A stretch of 64,000 nt of DNA from LZORAL124-50-18 sp051208045 (GCA_051208045.1 JBPJFY010000001.1:62001-126000); one strand, 5' to 3'. Shown: positions 1-8,626, counted from the stretch's first letter. Numbers and translations: made by a program. Notes: generated from the letters alone by a model not told the origin.

Positions 1-45
1 AGCTATCGATCTTTCTGCTCTGGGACGTTGATTCTCACTCGTTTA

Positions 46-80
46 GAGCAGGCATAATGCATGATAGATCATACCTGCTC
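46..80. repeat. Imperfect inverted repeat at the left edge
   Basis: A 10-base arm at 46-55 pairs with 71-80 with one mismatch, around a 15-base loop. It lies downstream of the stop codon of the minus-strand gene at 176-823. No T-run follows it, so it is at best a weak terminator or the remnant of one. The rest of 1-175 shows no convincing gene. Confidence 0.3.
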
Positions 81-175
81 GTCGGTAATTGGCGTATCCA
101 AAATTAATATGATGAAGCCGTTAAATACCAGCAAAAAATAAGTACCAGAGTTTGAAGTTTTTCATTTTGCTGCCG

Positions 176-823
176 TTATGTTTTGCAGCTCTTGGAAAAA
201 TGATTCATTTTCGAATGATGGCCAAGATAGGTAACTTTGCAGGCCCTTCCTAGACTATCTTCAAATCGAATAGAGTCACCAGATTTCAGGCGTTCAGATT
301 GATCCCTGCGAACACCTGATAGCCTAACTTGGAGTCCACTTGTATAGTACAAATCAACACCTAAAGACACCTGCTCATCAATTTTAATGCCTCCACGATC
401 CGGCAATCGAAAATCGGATCCTCCATCAATGCCCTGTTTTTCTTGAAGCATTTCGCGCAAGCGAAGATTTTCCTTCTTGATGGCTTCCAACGACATCTGC
501 AGGGCTAAACTTTGAGCAGCACTTTCTTGAATGGTATTTGTAATATCATTAACCAGCTCCTTTGCTTCTTTTTCTTTAAGGCTACGACTCAACTTTTCCA
601 GCGAGCCCTCAATTTTGTCAAAATTCTTCTTTTGATGAATTAAAATATCTTTGGTTTCGTCTTCGAAATAGGATGGGAAGGTAGCTGCTAGTATTTTTTC
701 AGCCAATTTATCTCCCATTACACCTCCAAATGTGCCTATAACGAGAATAATTAGCCCAATAAACCAATGCTTCCTTAGAGCTGCGAAGAAGGCATTAATT
801 CTTACTACTCGTTCTTTCATCAT
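176..823 (-). CDS. Hypothetical membrane-anchored coiled-coil protein
   Basis: I do not recognise this 215-residue protein. It has a basic N-terminus, one hydrophobic segment at about residues 19-39, and then a long charged region at about 60-130 rich in E, K, L and Q that is likely coiled coil. The C-terminal 80 residues contain alternating hydrophobic positions and may form a small beta domain. The topology predicts a short cytoplasmic tail and a periplasmic coiled coil. An AAGGA-like sequence lies about 11 bases before the first of two adjacent ATG codons. The DNA is visibly AT-richer than the genes to its right, which suggests an accessory or transferred origin. No neighbour gives a clue to function. 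Confidence 0.6.
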   Translation of the reverse strand: MMKERVVRINAFFAALRKHWFIGLIILVIGTFGGVMGDKLAEKILAATFPSYFEDETKDILIHQKKNFDKIEGSLEKLSRSLKEKEAKELVNDITNTIQESAAQSLALQMSLEAIKKENLRLREMLQEKQGIDGGSDFRLPDRGGIKIDEQVSLGVDLYYTSGLQVRLSGVRRDQSERLKSGDSIRFEDSLGRACKVTYLGHHSKMNHFSKSCKT

Positions 824-1259
824 GAATCAAACGTCCTTGAATGAAGGTTGTATCCAAGAATTCTTCAAACACGTAACCAGATTAGACCAACACGTTGTCA
901 AATTCTATTGCCCTGAAGAGTTGGAAAAAGCGGGGTAGGTTAACTGAGGTTGAGTGTGCCAAAGATCCTCTAGCAATGGACTCAATCGCAAGAATATCTC
1001 TCTCCTTGATGTTTACAATTCAGAGTTTCAGCTAACTGCTGAGAACCAGACGTATCCATGGACGCCTTAAAAAGGCTGCGATGCGAAAACTTCGGACTCA
1101 TCTTCAAACAAAGCTAACCCCTTCAACAGATACCACCAGAGAGCTGGCGAGAGTCTGTTGCTTGTGGATAGCGGAATAGCTGGCGCGAGTTAACAACTAT
1201 TGCTCAGTAGACTACTGTATTAATTGCTTAACATTTTTATTACTCGCGCACACCGTCGC
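824..1259. other. Gap without a convincing gene
   Basis: These 436 bases lie between the start of the coiled-coil gene and the stop of the acyl-CoA dehydrogenase gene. A short plus-strand frame ending at 938 is mostly antisense to the neighbour and resembles nothing I know. The direct near-repeat AGCTGGCG(C)GAG occurs near 1140 and near 1180. I see no strong terminator hairpin for the dehydrogenase gene and no RNA gene. Confidence 0.4.
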
Positions 1260-3029
1260 CTACATCAACCATTCATCGTCCGTCAGGTTGGTGAGGTTGT
1301 CTTTGCCATTCAGCAACATCGTTTCATGGGCGTCTGCCCGTGGCAGCAGGCGTTCAAAATAAAACCGCGCAGTCTTCAGCTTTCCGGTGACGCAGGCGGG
1401 GGCCAGTGTGTCCGCGTGGGTCAGCGCATCCCGGGCCATTTTCAGCCAGCAATAGCCGAGACACAGGTAACCGGAATAGTGCAGAAAGTCGACGGATGCC
1501 GCGCCAACCTCGTCATGATCGCGCAGTGCTTTTACCCCGATCTGTTGTGCTGTCCGTCCCCATCGTTCGGCGTAGGGAAAGAGTTGTTCGGCCAGATCAC
1601 GGAGTCGTTTGTCTGCAGGATCACCATTGAGGATGTCTTTGCAGAGCACATGGATTTTTCGAGTCATCAACCGCAGTGCGTGTCCCTGATCTGCCAACAC
1701 TTTTCTGCCCAGCAAGTCGAGTGCCTGAATGCCGGTGGTGCCCTCGTACAAGGTGGAAATGCGACCATCCCGGTAGATTTGTTCAACGCCGGATTCGCAG
1801 ATATAGCCATGCCCACCGAGGACTTGAATCGCGTGACTCGCAGACTCCAGGCCGGTTTCGGTCAAAAATGCCTTCGCAATCGGTGTCAGGAAACCGAGCA
1901 GGTTGGCAGCGTCTGGCGAATTATCGTTCTGAGCGCGCACCTCAGCCAACAGGGTGTGGCACAGATAAGTGAGGGCGCGTCCGCCTTCGGCAAAGGCTTT
2001 CTGAGTCAGTAGCATACGGCGTATGTCGGCATGGCAGAGCAGTGCGTCGGCAGCGGCTTCTGATCTCTCTGCCGCATTCAATGCTTTGCCCTGGCGTCGT
2101 TCGCGGGCGTATGCATAGCTCGCCTGAAATGCCTGTTCCGACAGACCGACGCCCTGAATGGCGGCACCCAGGCGCATTTCATTCATCATCGCAAACATGG
2201 CTCGGAGCCCCTTGTGCGGTTCGCCAACCAGATAGCCGGTGGCCCCTTCGAAGCTGAGCGTACAGGTTGGATTGGCGTGAATGCCCATTTTTTCTTCCAG
2301 CCCGATGCATTCGACGGCGTTACGTTGTCCGTCGATCCATTTGGGCACCAGAAACAACGAGATGCCTTTCACGCCCTCCGGTGCGCCCTGGATACGTGCC
2401 AGCACCAGGTGAATGATGTTTTCCGCCCCATCATGTTCGCCCGCAGAAATAAAAATCTTCGTACCGTGCAGTGTGTAGGATTCTGGCGCACAGCTGTTGT
2501 CGCCGGGGATGGCGCGCGTTTTTATCAGGCCCAGGTCTGAACCACAGTGGGCCTCGGTCAGACACATGGTGCCCAGCCAGCGCCCCGTAACGAGGTTCGG
2601 CAGATACCGATCCTGAAGCGGTTTGCTGGCGAATCCCATGAGAGCCTTACAGGCGGACATGGTGAGGGCGGGAAACATGCTGAAGGATTGATTACTGCTG
2701 GTAAGCATTTCCCCGGTAAATCCACCCAGCACTGGCGATAGCCCCTGGCCGCCCCAGTGTTCGGGCAGCGTTAATCCCATCCAGCCACCGTCGCCATAGG
2801 TCGCGAGTGCTTGACGGAGCGCTGTCGGCAGAAACACCTGCCCTTGCTTGAATGTGCATCCCTGGCGGTCGCCTTCGGCATTAATGGGTACCAGTTCGGC
2901 GGTCACAAAGCGCGCCATTTCACTCAAAATCAGGGCGCAGTCATCGGGCGAAGGCATGGCTGGCGTGTTTGCGTGGCTGGTTTTGATGTGAAACATCATG
3001 TCTTGGATCGGGGGCGTGTACGTATGCAT
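1260..3029 (-). CDS. Acyl-CoA dehydrogenase, about 590-residue FadE-like subfamily
   Basis: Predicted FAD-dependent dehydrogenase that forms the 2,3-double bond of an acyl-CoA in beta-oxidation. The 589 residues have the usual order: N-terminal helical domain (about 30-150), a middle beta domain with the CLTEAHCGSDLG flavin-binding stretch near 156-167, and a C-terminal helical domain. The catalytic base is probably Glu429 in YEGTTGIQ. About 140 residues beyond the standard fold match the long subfamily with an extra C-terminal helical domain. The start is chosen because MHTYTPPIQD resembles the conserved family opening Y-x-x-P-x-x-D. It is divergent from fadH across 164 bases, which suggests shared control. 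Chain-length preference cannot be read from sequence. Confidence 0.9.
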   Translation of the reverse strand: MHTYTPPIQDMMFHIKTSHANTPAMPSPDDCALILSEMARFVTAELVPINAEGDRQGCTFKQGQVFLPTALRQALATYGDGGWMGLTLPEHWGGQGLSPVLGGFTGEMLTSSNQSFSMFPALTMSACKALMGFASKPLQDRYLPNLVTGRWLGTMCLTEAHCGSDLGLIKTRAIPGDNSCAPESYTLHGTKIFISAGEHDGAENIIHLVLARIQGAPEGVKGISLFLVPKWIDGQRNAVECIGLEEKMGIHANPTCTLSFEGATGYLVGEPHKGLRAMFAMMNEMRLGAAIQGVGLSEQAFQASYAYARERRQGKALNAAERSEAAADALLCHADIRRMLLTQKAFAEGGRALTYLCHTLLAEVRAQNDNSPDAANLLGFLTPIAKAFLTETGLESASHAIQVLGGHGYICESGVEQIYRDGRISTLYEGTTGIQALDLLGRKVLADQGHALRLMTRKIHVLCKDILNGDPADKRLRDLAEQLFPYAERWGRTAQQIGVKALRDHDEVGAASVDFLHYSGYLCLGYCWLKMARDALTHADTLAPACVTGKLKTARFYFERLLPRADAHETMLLNGKDNLTNLTDDEWLM

Positions 3030-3193
3030 TACGGGGTGACCTGTCTTTTTATCGGTATGGCCACATTATTGTTCGGGGCAATGTCAGGCTCATTAACAAA
3101 TGATAAGGCGTCGGTTTCTGGTGTTGTTTAGTATGTCGCCATGGTGAGAGCCGTCACGGTATCCCCGTTCGATAGGAAGATGAGGAGAACAAT

Positions 3194-5218
3194 ATGTCTG
3201 AGCAACGTTACCCGAATATGTTTAAGCCCCTGGATCTGGGATTTACTACCCTGAAAAACCGAGTGTTGATGGGGTCGATGCATACCGGGCTGGAAGAAGA
3301 AAAAGATGGCCTGGAGCGCATGGCAGCATTTTTCGCCGAGCGAGCCCGGGGCGGTGTTGCCTTGATTGTCACCGGTGGTTTTGGGCCTAACGCCGAGGGC
3401 GCTACCCATCCTCAAACACAGTTGGTGAAAAGCGAAGAAGATGCGCTCAAGCATCGCACCATCACGGACGCAGTACACAAAGAAGGGGGCAAGATCTGTA
3501 TGCAGATACTGCATACCGGACGATATGCCTTTAACCCGAATCAGGTAGCGCCATCGCCGATTCAAGCGCCAATCAATCCGTTTAAGCCAAACGTGCTGGA
3601 CGAAGCCGGTATCGATAAACAGATCAATGACATCGTTCAGTTGGCCAAGCATGCACAGATTGGTGGCTATGATGGCGTTGAGATCATGGGATCGGAAGGG
3701 TATTTCATCAACCAGTTTTTGGCACAGCGCACCAACCAGCGGGATGACCAATGGGGTGGCGAGTACGAAAATCGTATGCGACTGGCGGTGGAAGTGGTGC
3801 GCCGCACACGAGAAGCTGTCGGGCGTGAGTTTATCATTATCTACCGGCTGTCGATGTTGGATCTGGTCGAAGGTGGCAGCACGTATGACGAAATTCTGCA
3901 ATTGGGCAAGGCCATTGAGCAGGCCGGTGCGACGATTATCAATACCGGTATTGGCTGGCATGAAGCGCGCATTCCCACCATCGCCACCAAAGTGCCGCGT
4001 GCAGCGTTTACCTGGGTGACCGCGAAGTTCCGAAAAGCGCTGTCCATCCCACTGATTACCTCCAACCGGATCAACACCCCGGAAGTGGCAGAAGCGGTGT
4101 TGGCACGCGGGGATGCGGATATGGTGTCGATGGCGCGTCCATTCCTCGCCGATGCATTCTTTGTGCAGAAAGCGGCGGAGGATCGCGCTGACGAGATCAA
4201 CACCTGTATCGCCTGTAATCAAGCCTGTCTGGATAACGTATTCAGCGGCCGTTTGACGAGCTGTTTGGTAAACCCACGTGCCTGCCACGAAACGGAAATG
4301 GTGATGTCTCCGGCTACTGCGACGAAGCGACTGGCTGTCATTGGCGCGGGCCCCGCAGGTATGGCGTTTGCCACCACCGCTGCTGAACGGGGTCATTCGG
4401 TGACGTTGTTTGATGCTGCTGATGAAATTGGTGGCCAATTCAATGTCGCCAAGCAGATACCGGGTAAGGAAGAGTTCTACGAAACACTGCGCTATTTCGG
4501 CAAACAGATCGAGAAAACCGGCGTAAACCTGGTGCTGGGCCGCAAGGTGACTGCCGCGGATTTGAATAACGATGATTTTGACGAAGTGATTCTGGCCACG
4601 GGTATTGCTCCGCGTACCCCGGAAATTGAAGGGATTGATCACCCGAAAGTGCTGGGCTATCTGGATGTCTTACGTGATAAAAAGCCGGTGGGGCGCTCTG
4701 TGGCGGTCATTGGTGCTGGTGGTATCGGATTTGATGTGTCTGAGTATCTGAGCCATCAGGGCGAAGCCACCAGTCAGAACATCGAAGCCTTCATGAAAGA
4801 GTGGGGCGTGGATATGACGCTTCAGGCGCGCGGCGGTATCGAAGGCGTGCAGGCAGAGGTCGTACCCTCCGCACGTGAGGTCTATCTGCTGCAGCGCAAG
4901 AAGTCGAAGGTGGGGGCGAAACTCGGCAAAACCACCGGGTGGATTCACCGTACCGGGCTGAAGAATAAAGGCATACAGATGATTCCCGCGTGCACCTATG
5001 AAAAAGTGGACGACCAGGGCTTACACATCGATGTGGCTGGCAAGAAACAGGTGCTTGCTGTGGACAACGTGGTGGTCTGTGCCGGACAGGAGCCGATGCG
5101 GGATTTGGTGGCCGGTCTGGAGAAGCCCTACCACCTTATCGGCGGGGCGGACGTGGCGGCAGAGCTGGATGCCAAGCGGGCGATTGATCAAGGGACGCGA
5201 TTAGCTCTGTCTATCTAG
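3194..5218 (+). CDS. fadH: 2,4-dienoyl-CoA reductase (NADPH), FadH
   Basis: Reduces 2,4-dienoyl-CoA esters so that polyunsaturated fatty acids can pass through beta-oxidation. The 674 residues comprise an N-terminal FMN TIM barrel of the old yellow enzyme family (1-330), a 4Fe-4S site with Cys338, Cys341, Cys345 and Cys357 in the C-x2-C-x3-C-x11-C spacing of E. coli FadH, an FAD-binding fold starting at AVIGAGPAGM (about 381) and an NADP-binding fold starting at VAVIGAGGIG (about 503). Tyr170 and His256 sit where the E. coli catalytic Tyr and His fall. A clear GAGGAG ribosome binding site precedes ATG 3194. It is divergent from an acyl-CoA dehydrogenase gene and followed by a strong terminator. 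Related trimethylamine dehydrogenase-like enzymes are the alternative, but the start and Cys spacing favour FadH. Confidence 0.93.
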   Translation: MSEQRYPNMFKPLDLGFTTLKNRVLMGSMHTGLEEEKDGLERMAAFFAERARGGVALIVTGGFGPNAEGATHPQTQLVKSEEDALKHRTITDAVHKEGGKICMQILHTGRYAFNPNQVAPSPIQAPINPFKPNVLDEAGIDKQINDIVQLAKHAQIGGYDGVEIMGSEGYFINQFLAQRTNQRDDQWGGEYENRMRLAVEVVRRTREAVGREFIIIYRLSMLDLVEGGSTYDEILQLGKAIEQAGATIINTGIGWHEARIPTIATKVPRAAFTWVTAKFRKALSIPLITSNRINTPEVAEAVLARGDADMVSMARPFLADAFFVQKAAEDRADEINTCIACNQACLDNVFSGRLTSCLVNPRACHETEMVMSPATATKRLAVIGAGPAGMAFATTAAERGHSVTLFDAADEIGGQFNVAKQIPGKEEFYETLRYFGKQIEKTGVNLVLGRKVTAADLNNDDFDEVILATGIAPRTPEIEGIDHPKVLGYLDVLRDKKPVGRSVAVIGAGGIGFDVSEYLSHQGEATSQNIEAFMKEWGVDMTLQARGGIEGVQAEVVPSAREVYLLQRKKSKVGAKLGKTTGWIHRTGLKNKGIQMIPACTYEKVDDQGLHIDVAGKKQVLAVDNVVVCAGQEPMRDLVAGLEKPYHLIGGADVAAELDAKRAIDQGTRLALSI

Positions 5219-5280
5219 TTAGTACTGTCAATCTAAAAGAGCGACCAGAATCACCCCTGCTGTTGCGGGGGCGATTCCTG

Positions 5281-5320
5281 CACCCTTCTGTGGAGGTGAT
5301 CTGCGGAAGGGTGTTTTTTT
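5281..5320 (+). terminator. Rho-independent terminator of fadH
   Basis: Perfect 8-base arms (CACCCTTC at 5281-5288, GAAGGGTG at 5306-5313) are followed directly by seven T at 5314-5320. The T-run reaches the stop codon of the convergent regulator gene. Confidence 0.9.
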
Positions 5321-5915
5321 ATGGGGCATCCGTGTGCTTGAGCTGCTTGCGCAAACGCGACAGGCTGACCGGCGTCATGCCCAGAAATGAGGCGATATGG
5401 TACTGAGGTATGCGGGTGAGTAAGTGCGCATACTCCCGGCAGAACCAGCGGTAGCGTTGTTCGCCGTTACAGATCATTCGCTTGGCGTCACGTTTGGCGT
5501 TGCCCACAAACAGGCTATGCATGAAAGTGATCTCGAAATTAAGAATTTCCGGTTTGTCCGCCGCATAGCCATGAAAGGCATGATAGTTTGCCACCAGTAA
5601 AGTAGACGGCTCCAGAGTTTGAATGTAATACGGGCAGGGCGTGCCGCTGACAAAACTGGATATTGGGCCCAGCAACATCCCTTCTTCGTAGAAACCTTCA
5701 TTGATTTCGTTGCCTTCATGGTTCACATAGTACAAGCGCACCAAGCCTTCGGAAATGTAGAAAAAGTCTTCGCAGGCATCCCCGGCTCGCACCCAGTGCG
5801 CACCTTCCGCCAGGGTTTGAAGGTGAAAAAAGTTCTCGAAGGTCACCCAATCGGTCAGTGAGGCCTGGAAGCGTTGCTCCAGGGTTTGGCGCATCTTATC
5901 AAAGTGTGTGACCAC
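5319..5915 (-). CDS. Crp/Fnr-family transcriptional regulator
   Basis: 198-residue regulator with an N-terminal cyclic-nucleotide-binding-type beta roll (about 25-125; note YFISEGLVRLYY) and a short C-terminal winged-helix region with the recognition segment IPQYHIASFLGMTPVSLSRL near 165-190. It lacks the FNR iron-sulfur cysteines. This shorter type with an IASFLGxTPxxLSR helix is widespread, and its ligands are mostly unknown. The start is a GTG with only a weak ribosome binding site. An in-frame ATG at 5894 is the alternative and would shorten it by 7 residues. A perfect 8-base dyad lies 52-77 bases upstream and may be its own operator. It converges on fadH and lies downstream of the lipase-like gene on the same strand. 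Confidence 0.85.
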   Translation of the reverse strand: MVTHFDKMRQTLEQRFQASLTDWVTFENFFHLQTLAEGAHWVRAGDACEDFFYISEGLVRLYYVNHEGNEINEGFYEEGMLLGPISSFVSGTPCPYYIQTLEPSTLLVANYHAFHGYAADKPEILNFEITFMHSLFVGNAKRDAKRMICNGEQRYRWFCREYAHLLTRIPQYHIASFLGMTPVSLSRLRKQLKHTDAP

Positions 5916-5966
5916 GGAGGCTCTCGTCTCAGGAATGGCGTAGAGCCAGAAGTATAGAGGAGCCCC

Positions 5967-5992
5967 TGTCTGTCAGCAAATCAGGACAGACA
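5967..5992. promoter_or_regulatory. Perfect 8-base dyad upstream of the Crp/Fnr gene
   Basis: TGTCTGTC at 5967-5974 is the exact reverse complement of GACAGACA at 5985-5992, with a 10-base spacer. The position 52-77 bases before the regulator start fits an operator. The dyad could instead be a hairpin at the end of the lipase transcript, because its right arm touches the next stem. Confidence 0.4.
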
Positions 5993-6028
5993 CCCGGCCG
6001 GATGGCTTGCGCCGAGTTTGGCCGGGTG
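5991..6028 (-). terminator. Probable transcript end hairpin of the lipase-like gene
   Basis: Perfect 9-base GC-rich arms (CACCCGGCC at 5991-5999, GGCCGGGTG at 6020-6028) enclose a 20-base loop just after the minus-strand stop at 6038. Only a poor T-run follows, so termination efficiency is uncertain. Confidence 0.5.
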
Positions 6029-6037
6029 CAGGGCAGT

Positions 6038-7111
6038 TTACTGATTCAGCGTGCTGTAAACGACGGATGAAATGGAGCGGTTCTGCGAATTTTTGACGTA
6101 CTGGAACGTACCCGTTTCCCGCCAGAACTGCCACCAGGGGACAGTTTCACGAGTCGTGGCAAAATCGACGTTCAATCCTGCATTGAAGTTGTTTAAGACA
6201 AAGCTGATTTTGCCTTTGGCTTCATCTTTGATCACTTGGCCATGATCCGCATCTTTTGACATCAGAATCGGGTAATGATGGTGCATCAACCCGCTCGGCC
6301 CATTGACATTGGTGAGCTTGCCACTGTACTTCACATGGTTTGAACAGCTGTCGATGGCCGCGGGCGAAGAGGCCCCACAGGAGGAATGCGCCGGGACCGT
6401 CGCATCGTCTGCACCCGGAATGATCGTATTAATCAAAAAATTGCCGCCTGAGCCGCTGAATCTCAGTCGGGGAATATCGGATGGCGCGGTGGCCAGGCTT
6501 CTGGCAGCGCTCACGTAGAGATCTTGCGCCACGCCCAGTTCGCTGATGTCGGCGGTGCTTAAGTTCATCCCAAACAGGCCCGAGATCGCTTGTTTGATCC
6601 AGTCCGGTACGCTCCCGCTGCTCGCAATGTCCACCGCGAGATTGGCGAGCTCCGTCCCGCCACCGGCTCCGGCAAAGTCCAGAACAGCGACAATGTCGAG
6701 GGGTTCCAGGCCAGCGTTTCGCATCCAGGATTCCTGATTTTCCAGGAAGTAGCGTGTCACCAGGTCGCCCGTACTGTGGGTGACAATGACACAACCGTTG
6801 TTGCAGGTCCCCTGCTGGGCCATCTGCTTGGCTTGCTCGAAAATCTGTTGGGTGATCCCGCCCTCGACCCGTTCAGCGCTGCTCCAGTTCAGCCTGCCTT
6901 CCGCGCGCTGTTGCCAGAATTCAGGCATCAGTCGCCGGTTCAGTACTTCACTGTCGGAGGGTGGATTCTGGAGATCAGAAAATTGAAATCCATGGACCAG
7001 GATGACATTGTGGCCCGCCAGTTGTGCGTTGGCTGTGCCTGCGGTGCAAGCGAATGCGCCAATGGCGGCGGCCAGGGTGCCGGTTTTCAAAGTATTGAGT
7101 AGTTGACTCAT
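6038..7111 (-). CDS. Secreted lipase/esterase-like alpha/beta hydrolase
   Basis: Predicted exported alpha/beta hydrolase of 357 residues. A signal peptide ends near TAGTANA (about residue 29). VILVHGF near residues 36-42 is the oxyanion strand. The nucleophile elbow is VTHSTGD, with the likely Ser at 113 in this numbering; the first glycine of the usual G-x-S-x-G is replaced by Thr. Candidate acid residues lie in GADDATVP and a candidate His in LMHHHYP. Paired cysteines (TCNNGC, and SSCG with DSC) suggest periplasmic disulfides. The start ATG 7111 is chosen because GAAAGGG lies 7 bases upstream; the ATG at 7117 is only 1 base from it. It is the second gene of an operon with the anchored protein at 7252-8448. 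The substrate is unknown. Confidence 0.75.
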   Translation of the reverse strand: MSQLLNTLKTGTLAAAIGAFACTAGTANAQLAGHNVILVHGFQFSDLQNPPSDSEVLNRRLMPEFWQQRAEGRLNWSSAERVEGGITQQIFEQAKQMAQQGTCNNGCVIVTHSTGDLVTRYFLENQESWMRNAGLEPLDIVAVLDFAGAGGGTELANLAVDIASSGSVPDWIKQAISGLFGMNLSTADISELGVAQDLYVSAARSLATAPSDIPRLRFSGSGGNFLINTIIPGADDATVPAHSSCGASSPAAIDSCSNHVKYSGKLTNVNGPSGLMHHHYPILMSKDADHGQVIKDEAKGKISFVLNNFNAGLNVDFATTRETVPWWQFWRETGTFQYVKNSQNRSISSVVYSTLNQ

Positions 7112-7200
7112 TTTCATTCCCTTTCATTATTGTTGTAAAGGTTGGGTTGTGTTCAGTGTGGGGATTCGCTCCCCGGGCGGTGTGCCGAGGCACGCGGTTA

Positions 7201-7246
7201 CCCCGGTCGCAGTCCTTCGCAAAAACGAAGCGGTCTGCGACCGGGG
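7201..7246. repeat. Strong hairpin between the anchored protein gene and the lipase-like gene
   Basis: Perfect 12-base arms CCCCGGTCGCAG (7201-7212) and CTGCGACCGGGG (7235-7246) surround an inner 5-base stem CTTCG/CGAAG. It lies 6 bases after the upstream stop codon in the same operon and has no T-run. It is more likely an mRNA-stability or partial-termination element than a full terminator. Confidence 0.7.
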
Positions 7247-7251
7247 CAAAC

Positions 7252-8448
7252 TCAGCCTTCGCCAGCGAGCTGACGAAGAAAGTTCAATCGACGTTCGTTC
7301 TGGGTGTTCTGGTAGGGCGTGTTGCTGTAGCTTTCCAATGGAAAACCATTCACCGGGAAGTGCGCTTGTGTCGAGGCACCATAACCCGTGGCGTCCCCCG
7401 GGTGCGCCGGGAGTCGTTTGATGTTCAGCTGCGTCAGCGTATACGGGCCCGCCAGTCCCTTGTGGCGAAGGGTTTCAGCATGCACTTTGAGAACACCGGT
7501 CGGTGTTTCTTCCGTGAGCATCATACGGGTGCTGAGGTGGGTGACGGGCTGGCCGGTCTGTGCGTCAAATAAATTGCCTGCCACTTGATAGTAGCCGGGG
7601 CGAGCCACGGCAAATTCGACGGGAATCATTAAGTGCGCGGTTTCCACATAACTGGCGCCCACGGTGGTCAGGAAGGCATCGGTATCCACCAGTTTGAACG
7701 GCATGCCGGTAGACGCCGTCCTGCCGTCGTCCAGACGCAATTGGGCCTGGATCTGGTATTCACCCGCGGTGAGTTTTTGTAGCTGCGCTGTCGTAAAGTT
7801 GCCTTGAAAGTGGCTGCTCCCATCCGCCGAGCTGCTGAGTTGGATTTGTGTTCGCTGGCCACCGGTATTGGCGAGCAACATGGCGTCCACCTGTGACACT
7901 GGCGTGTTGCGCGATGTCACCTGAACGGTGACAGGCAGAGACTGATGTTTGTGCACAATAAACGTGGGCAGTAAAATTTCCACCTCGAGGTCATTCGAAT
8001 TACCGAGGGACTTTTTTTGCGGCACGAACGCATTGGGATTAAGCTGGCCCCAATCACTGGTGCTCAGAGGTGTCGAATAGGCGGGAAACCGCATGCTCTG
8101 CTCATAGTGCGACGCGACCTGGAGATACTGCTCCTTGAGCGCGGCCTGGAACACTGAGCTGGCTTGTTCGTCGGTGAGCGAGCGCTGCGGGTCAGGCTCA
8201 GCTTCGGTACGTTCGTCATGGTGCACGGTCGCACCCGGCGAGTCTTCCGGGCTTCCCGGATCGACCAGATGGACGGGGCTTCCGACAGGCTCTTCGGGAG
8301 CTGTCGGCGGTGTCGTCGCAGCTCGGGATTGAGCAGGCTCCGAGCTGTAGATCAACAATAACCACAGAATAAAAGCCCAGATGAGCAGTAGGCTGATGCT
8401 GGTGAACATGACGCGCTGGATAAACGAAGACCGTTTTACCTGACCCAT
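7252..8448 (-). CDS. Membrane-anchored periplasmic protein, hypothetical, upstream of the lipase-like gene
   Basis: 398-residue protein with one N-terminal hydrophobic anchor (about 13-33), a Pro/Glu/Thr-rich linker (about 36-90), and a C-terminal part that reads like consecutive beta-sandwich repeats. Phrases such as LPVTVQVTSRNTPVSQVDA and QIQAQLRLDDGR are typical of periplasmic immunoglobulin-like folds. GGGGAGA lies 7 bases before ATG 8448, so the start is secure. Anchor, linker and periplasmic domain recall the layout of lipase-specific foldases, and the gene precedes a lipase-like gene. However, I do not see the conserved foldase motif (R-x-x-F-D-Y), so I do not call it a foldase. It may be a partner or chaperone of the hydrolase. 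Confidence 0.6.
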   Translation of the reverse strand: MGQVKRSSFIQRVMFTSISLLLIWAFILWLLLIYSSEPAQSRAATTPPTAPEEPVGSPVHLVDPGSPEDSPGATVHHDERTEAEPDPQRSLTDEQASSVFQAALKEQYLQVASHYEQSMRFPAYSTPLSTSDWGQLNPNAFVPQKKSLGNSNDLEVEILLPTFIVHKHQSLPVTVQVTSRNTPVSQVDAMLLANTGGQRTQIQLSSSADGSSHFQGNFTTAQLQKLTAGEYQIQAQLRLDDGRTASTGMPFKLVDTDAFLTTVGASYVETAHLMIPVEFAVARPGYYQVAGNLFDAQTGQPVTHLSTRMMLTEETPTGVLKVHAETLRHKGLAGPYTLTQLNIKRLPAHPGDATGYGASTQAHFPVNGFPLESYSNTPYQNTQNERRLNFLRQLAGEG

Positions 8449-8582
8449 TTCGTGTCTCCCCGGTACTTTGAATTGAGTCGATTTTTTATAATTCTTTATT
8501 ATTGTTCGCGAATAACCGGCAGAGGTTTACAGCACGCGTGTTAGCTAAAGTAAAGTCAAGTGGAACGGGGGTGCAATTTAAA

Positions 8583-8626
8583 GATGGGTCAAAAAAGGGT
8601 AAATCAGGTCAAAGGTCAGGTGCCAT
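8583..8626. repeat. Short repeated GGTCA motifs at the 3' end of the NRDE gene
   Basis: GGGTCAAA, GGTCAAA and GGTCAGGTGCC follow each other closely, and the last forms the final codons of the NRDE gene. The GGTCAGGTGCC string reminds me of dispersed intergenic repeats in other gammaproteobacteria, but one copy in the window is not proof. Confidence 0.25.

Noticed and set aside
732..938. A 68-codon plus-strand frame at the left edge
   Set aside because: More than a third is antisense to the coiled-coil gene; no ribosome binding site and no similarity that I recognise.
3030..3193. A FadR/PsrA-type operator between the acyl-CoA dehydrogenase and fadH genes
   Set aside because: I looked for a clear palindrome of that type and found none, so shared regulation is only an inference.
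3128..4642. A 504-codon antisense frame across fadH
   Set aside because: Fully covered by fadH, whose motifs are intact; the antisense product has low-complexity His/Arg-rich sequence.
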